Source: Gigantopelta aegis
Lineage: Eukaryota > Mollusca > Gastropoda > Neomphalida > Peltospiridae
Direction of reading: 5' to 3'
NCBI RefSeq assembly: GCF_016097555.1
Contig: NC_054713.1
Span: 5,042,125 to 5,106,124, forward strand
Length of the DNA stretch: 64,000 nt
Shown here: piece after piece, positions 54,764-64,000 of the stretch
Layout of the letters: each line of letters opens with the position of its first letter
Numbering within the stretch: the stretch's first letter is position 1
Translations under genes and position numbers: made by a program
Notes under the pieces: model-generated
What the model was told of the DNA's origin: nothing
The model's database searches: none
Seen by the model: the letters and a program-made list of their open reading frames with translations, nothing else

Positions 54764-56822
54764 ACTCTGGATTGTATTACTAGTTATAAACCATTTAATG
54801 GCTAACTACAAGGTTTTTTTTGTTTTTGTCTTGAAACAAATTTTATATAAAATTTTAATTGGCATTAGTTTTCAAATCCATACCTCGTAATTTTCCAACC
54901 CGAAATTTTTGTATAAACCCTCCGGGCCATTAATCCCCTTTTTTCAATTCTTTTCAAATCACTGGCCATGGATTTTTGCAAAGAAAGTTTTGATTGGTTT
55001 CGAATGAAAGGTCAACTGGGACTAAACTTCCCAACGGGCTGGCTGTTAACCCACATGTTAGTGGAGCTAATTTTTAATTTAGATTGATAATTTTTGCTGC
55101 TATCTCCTTTATTGATAAAGATTCAAACAGATTTAACACCTAGACTACTTTCAAGGTTCCTAAGAATCCAATGGTGACATCCGAATATTGGCTGTTCATC
55201 TTGCAATCCAAGAGGGCCCAGCCACAAACGATTTTACCTCAATTCATAAAATAAAATAAAAAAATCAATACCGTTTTTCCCCCTTTTAAACTTAATCATC
55301 CTTTGGGGTTGGGGGGGGGCGGACAACCAAAAACACCAAAATAACGAATCTTGCAATCAATCTATCATCCCTATTGAAAAACCCGGGGAAAGGGGTCCTG
55401 GAAAAATCAAAAAGTCCTTAAAATGAAGTGCCAAACATGTGGCCCCATACCACTAAACCAATTCCGGGCCAGGGTAAAAGCAATAATTTTGGTTTATCTG
55501 CTTTATTAAGGGCCCAAGCTAACCCATTTTCCCTGAATTTCCCACCATTTTTGGTCCGCCAACTTGGTCTTCAAGGTGCCCACAGGGGTTTCCTAAGAAG
55601 GGGTATTTAAAATTTCAACTTGCCCAAATTCCCAGTTAATTGGAAAATTCACTGGCCATTGGGGAAAAAATTCATTTGCCCCAATTTTCTGTTGATAAAA
55701 TTTAAAAAAACCCCTTAAAAAAAATATAACCTTTTTAATTCCCTTTTTCATACTGAGGGATCATGTTTTAAATCCAATTTTGGTCAATTTAACACAACAA
55801 TACTTCCTTGGGGCCCAAAAAACCCTTTTCCTTGGTTTGTTTTAGGGGACAAAACCTCAAAAATTTTTAAATTAATTGTTTTCCACTCCAAACCAACCCT
55901 AAGTTATAAAAATTCCAATTTTTCCGGAAATACAACAATTAAACGCCATTATTTCTTTACTTTGGAATGGGGGAACTTGCCCCCACCCCTCAAAAAAAAA
56001 AAAGGAAAGAAAAGAACATTAAAACCTTTAATTACAAAAGGTACATCATGGCAGGTTTAATAATAAAAAAATTTTTTTTACAATAATTTTTTTATAAATG
56101 AAATCTACCCTGATCATTTAGATAATGTATTAATCCATCATATCTTTATTTTTAGTTGTTATTGTCTATATAAGAGGTGTTTTACCTTTAGCTGAAATAT
56201 CTATTACTAACAAACAAGTAATTTAATATATACCATATTTTGGGAAAAGTATCCTCGTGGATGCCTTGTAACCCCGTAGTTAGGTACTAGAAAATCCACC
56301 CTGTTTGAATCTTAAGTGTGCTCATTTCCTAAAACTATCCCAGCACTGATATAAGCATATAGTAAGGTTTATCCACATATATGTTTTAAAAAAATAATAA
56401 TAATAATAAAAAAACATTAAAAAGATTCTTTAATTTGAAACCCCCTGATCATTTAGATAATTGTTAATCTCATATAAATATTTAATTATTAGTGTTTAGA
56501 TAAGAAGGTGTTTACTTAGCTGAAATATATATTAGCTAACGAACATAAGTAAACTAATATACCGCTCTTGTACCCTTGGGTAGTTTCGGTACTAAAATCC
56601 ACCCTATATTGAAATCTTGAGTTTCTCATTTTCCTAGAACTACTCAGACTGATAGTAAACGATAAAGTACGTTTATTTCACAAATATTAAAAATAGTAAT
56701 CTAAAAATAGAAAAAAATCAAACTTTTTATAATTTGAAATCTACCCTTATTTATTAGATAATGTGGTTGTACTTAGCTGAAATATATAATAGCTAAACAA
56801 TAATAAATTATATAATATAGGA

Positions 56823-57194
56823 AAAGAAAGGAAATGTTTTATTTAACGATGCACTACTCAACATATTTTATTTAAGGTTATATGGCGTCATACATATGTT
56901 AAGAGACCAACAGATTTTGAGAGAACCTGCTGTTGCTACTACATAATCTACTCTTTCGATTAGCAGCACGGGATTTTTATTTGCACTTCCCACGCAGGAT
57001 AGCACAAACCATGGGCCTTGCTGACCAGTTATGGATCACGGTGCTGTGCAAGTTTGTTTACACCTACCCATGACCTTGCTAGCACTCACGAGGTTTGGAG
57101 TTTGGTTACTGGATTAAAAATCCCATGTCTCGACTGGATCCGAACCCAGTACCTACCAGCCTGTATACTGATGGCCTAACCAAGACGCCGGTCT
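56823..57194 (-). repeat. SINE family A copy in the noisy arm
   Basis: Mirror of 59537-59917. Tail GGAAATGTTTTATTTAACGA first, head GACGCCGGTC last. Confidence 0.85.
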
Positions 57195-57366
57195 AAAGGA
57201 AAAAGTAACCCTCATGGATGATCTTGTACTGTTGGTGGTTAAGGTACTCTAAAATACAGCCTATTAAATTCTTCAAGTGTCTCATTTTTCCTACACCTAT
57301 TCCTAGCATGAGCGGAAAAATCAAGTGCGGTTATTCACATACCGGTATATTTTTACAAAAATAAAG

Positions 57367-57622
57367 GAGGGAAGGAAATGTTTTATTTAACTGAATGCAC
57401 CTCAACACTTTATTTCTGGCTGTATGGCGTCAGACAGAAGGGATCTTTTGTATATGCACCATCCCACAGACCAGGATGAACCTACCACTGCCTTTGTTAC
57501 ACCATTTGTGGAGGCAACTGTTGAACAAGAACTAGCCCAATGGGTCCACCGACAGGGATTGCTCCCAGACTTAACCTCAATCAAGCAAGCCTAATCCACT
57601 GGGCTTATCCTGCCCCACTTTT
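57367..57622 (-). repeat. SINE family B copy in the noisy arm
   Basis: Mirror of 59118-59369 and equivalent to 29244-29497. Confidence 0.85.
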
Positions 57623-58262
57623 AAACAAAAATAGAAAATGAAAATTAAATAACAAATGCAAATATACCCTGATCCTTTAGAATAATGGATTAATTCCATC
57701 ATATTTCATATTTAAATTTCCAGTGTCCTGCATACGAAGGCATTTATTTAGCTGAAATTGACATTACATATAATGGAAAATCCACCCATATAAAATTCAA
57801 TCCTGAAGTTTATAATTTTTTGCAAAATCTACCCCAGAGTACATGTGTATATAGTACATGTGCAGCTTGTGCAATCTAACAGCCCTTACATTCGCCAAAT
57901 ATCATGTACCACATGTTTAGTGCAGTTGTTTAGGTCTTTAACCCTCAACCGACCTTTAGGTGGTAGATTATGACTTAACCCCTATTATATTATTAATGTT
58001 TTACATATACTGTATACATCTTCATGTTTACATATCGATACAGACATACCCCCCCCCCCCCCACCACCCAAAAACAAACAAAAACAACAACAAACAAAAC
58101 CAACAAAACAACCAAACCAAAACAGACTGCGATTATTAACTATTAATTCACGTATTATTAATATTGTAGACGTTTACAAACGATTAACTTAACAGCGTTG
58201 TTTGGATCCCGATACATCTGTCATAACTCATTGCTGAGTTGACGCAGGTTATCGGACACGTA

Positions 58263-58477
58263 GAATGCTTGTTACAAAAATACGATCTATATTTGACATA
58301 ATTAACTAGGGAATAACCTACTCGTTCATATTTATGTTTTTTATTTCCCGGGAAACATATCAGACTGGTACCATTCTGATATTAATTAAAATATACAAAT
58401 CGTTTTATAACTGAGCGTTTTTTCATGGTTGTTTTTTTTTCTTCTAATCTGTACTTCCGATGTTTTGACATACCTAC
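58263..58477. other. Spacer at the centre of the palindrome
   Basis: Not mirrored. The right part (58384-58477) matches, in reverse complement, the sequence following the hairpin at 30072. Confidence 0.6.
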
Positions 58478-59117
58478 GTAGTCCGATACACCTGCCGTCA
58501 ACTCAGCAACTGAGTTTATGACAGATGTATCGGACTACAAACAACGCTGTAAAGTTAATCGTTTGTAAACGTTACACAATATTAATAATACGTGAATAAT
58601 ATAATATATCGCAGTCTGTTTTTGTTTTGTTTGTTTTGTTTGTTGTTGTTTTTTTGTTTTGTTTTTTGGGTGGTGGGGGGGGGGGGGTAATGTCTGTATC
58701 AGATATGTAAACATGAATATGTATACAGTATATGTAAAAATGAATATATAATCGTGGGTTAATTCATAATCTACCACCTACAGGTACGGTGAGGGTTAAA
58801 TGACCTAACAACTGACCTAACAATGTGGTACATGATATTTGGCTAATGTCAGGGCTTTAGATTGCACCAAAGCTGCACATGTACTATATACACATGTATG
58901 CTGGGGTAGATTTTGCAAAAATTATAAACTTCAGATTTGAATTTTATATGGGTGGATTTTCCATTTTATATGTAATGTCAATTTCAGCTAAATAAATGCC
59001 TTCTTATGCAGACACTGAAAATTAAATATGAATATGATGGATTAATCCATTATCTAAATGATCAGGGTATATTTACAATTTGTTATTTGTAATTTTCATT
59101 TTCTATTTTTGTAAAAG

Positions 59118-59369
59118 TGGGGCAGGATATAGCCCAGTGGATTATGCATTTGCTTGATTTGAGGTAAGTCTGGGATCAATCCCTGTCGGTGGACCCATTG
59201 GGCTATTTCTTGTTCCAACCAGTGCTCCACAACTGGTGTAACAAAGGCCGTGGTATGTTCATCCTGTCTGTGGGATGGTGCATATAAAAGATCCCTTCCT
59301 GTCTGACGCCATATAGCCAGAAATAAAGTGTTGAGTGCATCGTTAAATAAAACATTTCCTTCCCTCCTT
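59118..59369 (+). repeat. SINE family B, full length
   Basis: Head GGGGCAGGATATAGCCCAGT with A-box TAGCCCAGTGG, B-box-like GGGATCAATCCC, and tail CGTTAAATAAAACATTTCCT. Confidence 0.9.
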
Positions 59370-59536
59370 TATTTTTGTAAAAATATACCGGGTATGTGAA
59401 TAACCTCACTGTATGTTTCCCATCCATGCTAGGAATAGTTGTAGGAAAATGAGACACTTAAGAATTTAATAGGCTGTATTTTAGAGTACCTTAACCACCA
59501 ACAGTACAAGATCATCCACTGAGGGTACTTTTTCCT

Positions 59537-59917
59537 TAGACCGGCGTCGTGGTAGGCCATCAGTCCCTACAGGCTGGTAGGTACTGGGTCGGATCCCCAG
59601 TCGAGACATGGGATTTTTTAATCCAGATACCAACTCCAAACCCTGAGTGAGTGCTCTGCAAGGCTCAATGGGTAGGTGTAAACCACTTGCACCGACCAGT
59701 GATCCATAACTGGTTCAGCAAAGGCCATGGTTTGTGCTATCCTGCGTGTGGGAAGTGCAAATAAAAGATCCCTTGCTGCTAATCGAAAGAGTAGCTTATG
59801 TAGTAGCAACAGCAGGTTTCCTCTCAAAATCTGTGTGGTCCTTAACCATATGTCTGACGCCATATAACCTTAAATAAAATATGTTGAGTAGTGCATCGTT
59901 AAATAAAACATTTCTTT
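59537..59917 (+). repeat. SINE family A with 9-bp target duplication
   Basis: Flanked by CTTTTTCCT at 59528-59536 and 59918-59926. The uninterrupted target is seen in copy 1 near 29080-29092. Same head as 47826 but a different 3' tail (CATATGTCTGACGCCATATA). Confidence 0.92.
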
Positions 59918-61935
59918 CTTTTTCCTATATTATATTAATTTATGTATTGTTAGCTATTATATATTTCAGATAAGTAAACACATTATCTAACTAATAAGGG
60001 TAGATTTTCAAATTATAACAAGTTATTATTTTTTTCTATTTTTATTATTACTATTTTTTAATATTTGTGAATAAACGTACTTTATGTTTACTATCAGTAC
60101 TAGAGATAGTTCTAGGAAAATGAGACACTTAAGATTTCAATAGGGTGGATTTTATGGTACCGAACTACCAAGGGTACAAGATCGGTATATTAGTTTACTT
60201 ATTTGTTAGCTAATATATATTTCAGCTAAGTAAACACCTTCTTATATAAACACTAATAATTAAATATGTATATGATGGATTAATCCATTATCTAAATGAT
60301 CAGGGTAGGTTTCCAAATTATAAGAATTCTTTTTAATTTTTTTTTTTATTATTATTATTATTTTTTTTAAAAATATATGTGAATAACCTTACTGTATGCT
60401 TACTATCAGTGCTAGGGATAGTTTTAGGAAATTGAGACACTTAAGATTTCAACAGGGTGGATTTTATAGTACCTAACTACCGGGGTTACAAGATCATCCA
60501 CCGAGGATACTTTTCCCAAAATATGGTATATATTAATTTACTTGTTTGTTAGCTAATATATATTTCAGCTAAGTAAACACCTTCTTATATAGACACTAAC
60601 AACTAAATAAGTATATGATGGATTAATCCATTATCTAAATGATCAGGGTAGATTTCCATATTATAAGAAATTATTAAAAAAAATTTTTTTATTATTAAAC
60701 TGCAATGCATGTACACTTTATGCTAATAAAGGTTCTTAATTGTTTCTTTTCTCTTTTTGTTTTTTTGAGGGGGTGGGCAAGTTCCCATTCATAAGTAAAT
60801 GAATAATGCTGTTAATTGTTGTAATATCTCGGAAACATGGATTATTTTTTATAACTTAGGTGGTTTTAGTGGAAACAATTATTTTAAAATTATTTGCATA
60901 TTTTTCTAAACAAACCATAAAGTATGCCCAATGAGCCTATCTGTTGTGTAAATTGACAAATTGATTAAACATGATCTCAGTATGAAAAATGGACATTAAA
61001 AAGTTAATTATTTTAATTTACTGGGTTTTTTTATATTTTATCAACAGTTAAAATTGGGCAAATGAATTTTTCACCATGGCCAGTGAATTTTCAAATCTAC
61101 TGGCCCTATGGCAAGTGAATTTTAAAAATATTCTAGAAACCCTGTAGGCACCCTTGAAGATCCAAGATGGCGGACAAAATGGTGGCCAAATCAGGGAAAT
61201 GGCTATAGCTTGCTTATAAATTGACAGATAAACCAAAATTATTGCATTTACCTGCTGACTTGTTAGTGGTATGGTCCACACTGCTTGTCACTCATTTAAG
61301 ACTTTTGATTTCAGAACCTGCAGCCTGTTTTTATAATAGGATGACTACTATTATTGCAAGATTCGTCATTTTGATGTATGATCGCACAAGTACCTATAAT
61401 GACAATAGCCAATGATTAATGTTATTATAGGTGTTAAAACTGTATTGATATATTTTATATTTTATGAGATATTGAGTAAAATAGTTTGTTGATGGTGGCC
61501 ATCTTGGATTTCAAGATGACAGCCATATATTCGATGTCACCATTGGATTCTTAGACCTCTGAAATGTCAGTCTAGGTGTTAAATCTGTATTGATATCTTT
61601 ACTACTAAATGAGATATTGAGCAAAATAGCAATCTAATTAAAATTAGCTCCACTATTACATGTGGATCTAACAGCAGCCCGTTGGAGTTCATGTCCAGTT
61701 GACCTTTCATTCGACCAATCAAAACTTTACTTGCAAAATCATGCCAGTGATTTGAAAAGAATTTGAAAACATTTGGGATTATGCCGAGGGTATACAAAAT
61801 GATTCGGGTGAATTACGAAGTATGCTGAAAACTAATTTCAATATAAAATTTTATATAAAATTTGTTTCAAGACAAAAACAAAAAAAACCTTGATAGTATA
61901 GCCATAAAATCTGTTTATACTAGTATACAATCCAG

Positions 61936-63711
61936 AGTTAATTACTGCACTTTCCCCCCTGTTTTTTCAGTGTTGAAATAGACCAACAAGGTCGCCTATT
62001 GCATAAATAGTCTCGCCCGATATTTTTAGAATTTGTATGCTCCCGAATAACGCTATAAAAGGCGAAATGTAATTGGTCGATATTTAAATTGTTATTTATA
62101 GATGAAATGTCACCTGGACATGGGAGTCCACGCAATGCTGTTAGATCTGTACTGTAAAATCCACCCTACTGAAATCTTAAGTGTCTCATTTTCGTAGAAC
62201 TGTCCCTAGCACTGACAGTAAACATACATGTACCATAAGGTTATTCACATATATTTTTAAATAATAATAATAATAATTTCTTTTAATTTGGAAATGTACT
62301 CTGATCATTTAGATAATGGATTAATCCATGATATACATATTTAATTGTCATGTCTACATTAGAAGGTGTTTACTCAGCTGAAATATACATTAGCCAACAT
62401 ATGTGTAATGTAATATAACATATTAAAGGAAAACTACCCTCGGTGGATGATGTCCATGTACCCTCGGTAGTTAAGTATGGTAAAATCCACGCTTTTGAAA
62501 TTTTAAGAGTCACCTTTTCTGAAAACCATTCCTGACATGGATAGTAAATATGTAGTAAGATTATTGACATCTTGTTACAAAAAAAAAATAAAAAAATAAA
62601 AAAATTAAACTTTCACACATGAAAAGAAAATCTACCCTGATCAGTTAAATAATAGGTTAAGTCATCACATTCATATTGAATTGTCATGTCTACATGAGAA
62701 GGTGTTTACGTAGCTGAAATATACATTAGCCAACATATGTGTAATGTAATATAACATTAAAGGAAAACTACCCTCGGTGGATGATGTCCATGTACCCTCG
62801 GTAGTCAAGTATGGTAAAATGCACGCTTTTGAAATTTTAAGAGTCATTTTTTCTAAAAACCACTCCTGACATGGATAGTAAATATGCAGTAAGATTATTG
62901 ACATATTACAATTTTTTTTTTTTAAATTCAAACTTTCACAACATGAAAAGAAAATCTACCCTGATCAGTTAAATAATAGATTAAGCCATCACATTCATAT
63001 TGAATTGTCATGTCTACATTAGACGGTGTTTACGTAGCTGAAATATACATTAGCCAACATATGTGTAATGTAATATAACATATTAAAGGAAAACTACCCT
63101 TGATGGATGATATCCATGTACCTTCGGTAGTTAAGTATGGTAAAATCCATGTTTTTGAAATTTTAAGTCTCCTTTTCTGAAAACCACTCCTGACATGGAT
63201 AGTAAATATGCAGTAAGATTATTGACATCTTGTTACCAAAAAAAAATTACTATTATTATTTTTTTTTTAAATTAAACTTTCACACATGGAAAGAAAATCT
63301 ACCCTGATCAGTTAAATAATAGATTAAGCCATCACATTCATATTGAATTGTCATGTCTACATGAGAAGGTATTTACGTAGCTGAAATATACATTAGCCAA
63401 CATATGTGTAATGTAATATAACATATTAAAGGAAAACTACCCTCGGTGGATGATATCCATGTACCCTCGGTAGTTAAGTACCATAAAATCCACCCTTTTG
63501 AAATGTTATGTCTCTGGTTTTCTGAAAACTACCACTAACATAGGTAGTAAACATACAGTAAGATTATTCACATCTACTTAAAAAGTAATAATATAATTTT
63601 AATGGAAATGTAAATGCAGATATGTAATAAAATGGAAATCTACCCTGATCAGTTAGATAGTTGATGAATAATTCATATTCATATTTAATTTTCAGTGTCT
63701 ACATAAATTGG
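61936..63711 (-). repeat. Large duplicated repeat, inverted copy 2 (tandem ~340-bp array)
   Basis: Four or more units with CTACCCTCGGTGGATGATGT, ATATACATTAGCCAACATAT and CTACCCTGATCAGTTA (about 62150, 62520, 62880, 63240 onward). Inverse of 25265-26400, with one more unit than that copy. Confidence 0.85.
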
Positions 63712-63789
63712 AGGGCCGGACGTAGCCCACTGGTAAAGCATGGTTGGTCTAGGATCGATCCATTTTTATTGGACCATTGTGCTATTTCT
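63712..63789 (+). repeat. SINE family B head fragment
   Basis: GGCCGGACGTAGCCCACTGG and TAGGATCGATCC: the inverse of the head at 25207-25264. The rest of the SINE, present in copy 1, is deleted here. Confidence 0.75.
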
Positions 63790-64000
63790 TATTATATCCA
63801 ATTACGGTTCAAGCACGCTGTCTTGGGCACACACCTCAGCTATCTGGGCTGTCTGTCCAGGACAGTGGGTTAGTTGTTAGTTGGTTAGTAGTTAGGGAGA
63901 GAGAAGAGGTGTAGTGGCCTTACACCTATGCATCGAGTCCTTAAGAACTTGCTCTGGGCTGGAGCCGGCATGGGGTTGCGAACCCTGTACCTACTAGCCT
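63786..64000 (-). repeat. SINE family C, truncated by window end
   Basis: TATATCCAATTACGGTTCAA to GCGAACCCTGTACCTACTAG, the inverse of 24683-24930; the head lies past the window edge. Confidence 0.85.

Larger units (their letters stand above)
54764..58262 (+). repeat. Noisy left arm of a ~3.5-kb palindrome (mirror of 58478-61935)
   Basis: Follows, base block by base block, the reverse complement of 58478-61935, including both SINE insertions, but with frequent homopolymer-length changes and small indels (doubled G/C/A/T runs). The same sequence in direct orientation is at about 26973-30072. The error style is that of an uncorrected long-read consensus. Confidence 0.85.
58478..61935 (-). repeat. 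Large duplicated repeat, inverted copy 2 (first part)
   Basis: Reverse complement of about 26973-30072. It starts with the 61-bp hairpin (58478-58538), then reversed tandem units, SINE B, SINE A and the middle segment. SINE A (59537-59917) is absent from the 24.7-30.4 kb copy. Confidence 0.85.

Noticed and set aside
55428..55610. Frame in the noisy palindrome arm
   Set aside because: Lies in error-rich duplicated repeat sequence; no counterpart in the clean arm.

Overview
The window reads as nuclear DNA of an invertebrate animal, most likely a mollusc. Several tRNA-derived SINE families share snap-on 3' tails. Tc1/mariner, Mutator-like, DIRS, Ty3/gypsy and Polinton-type elements are crowded together, microsatellites are abundant, and I see no host gene with exon structure. 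The mollusc assignment is an inference from the repeat repertoire, not proven. There are no operons, rRNA, CRISPR arrays or convincing functional tRNA genes. Almost everything recognisable is a transposable element, a relic of one, or tandem/low-complexity DNA.

Layout. 1-3.6 kb: the gag and reverse transcriptase/RNase H part of a DIRS-like retrotransposon on the minus strand, running off the left edge. 4-10.5 kb: minisatellites, a Ty3/gypsy pol fragment and a complete Tc1-like transposon with an intact DD34E transposase, all between two inverted copies of a ~250-bp repeat. 10.5-19 kb: a dead mariner, a dead Mutator-like transposase gene, and a ~1 kb MITE whose empty site is preserved in a paralogous repeat at 32.6-33.1 kb. 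20-23 kb: an unusual transposon-like repeat packed with AGCGTATG motifs, a small TA-flanked MITE and SINEs. 24.7-30.4 kb: a complex repeat with ~340-bp tandem units in opposite orientations; a second, inverted copy fills 58.5-64 kb, and a noisy third copy occupies 54.8-58.3 kb beside a 200-N gap.

The most interesting object is at 33,233-39,324. It is a 6.1-kb element with ~1.86-kb near-identical terminal inverted repeats, 5'-AG...CT-3' ends and a perfect 6-bp target duplication (TGTAAT), the hallmarks of Polinton/Maverick elements. Between the repeats are only ~2.4 kb with two minus-strand genes, each behind its own TATA box: a small basic protein, then a zinc-finger/FtsK-HerA (A32-like) DNA-packaging ATPase. 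No DNA polymerase B, integrase, protease or capsid gene is seen. It therefore looks like a compact, probably non-autonomous Polinton/adintovirus-type element that kept a packaging ATPase and adenovirus-like ITR architecture (CRE/ATF and GC-box repeats near the ends).

39-54 kb: MITEs, a 140-bp hairpin, SINEs with target duplications, a THAP zinc-finger relic, and a complete Mutator-like element (51,903-54,192) with an intact 457-aa FLYWCH/MULE transposase and an 8-bp target duplication. Intact transposases (Tc1-like, MULE) sit beside decayed ones, so the locus records several insertion episodes; nested insertions and empty sites allow some relative dating.
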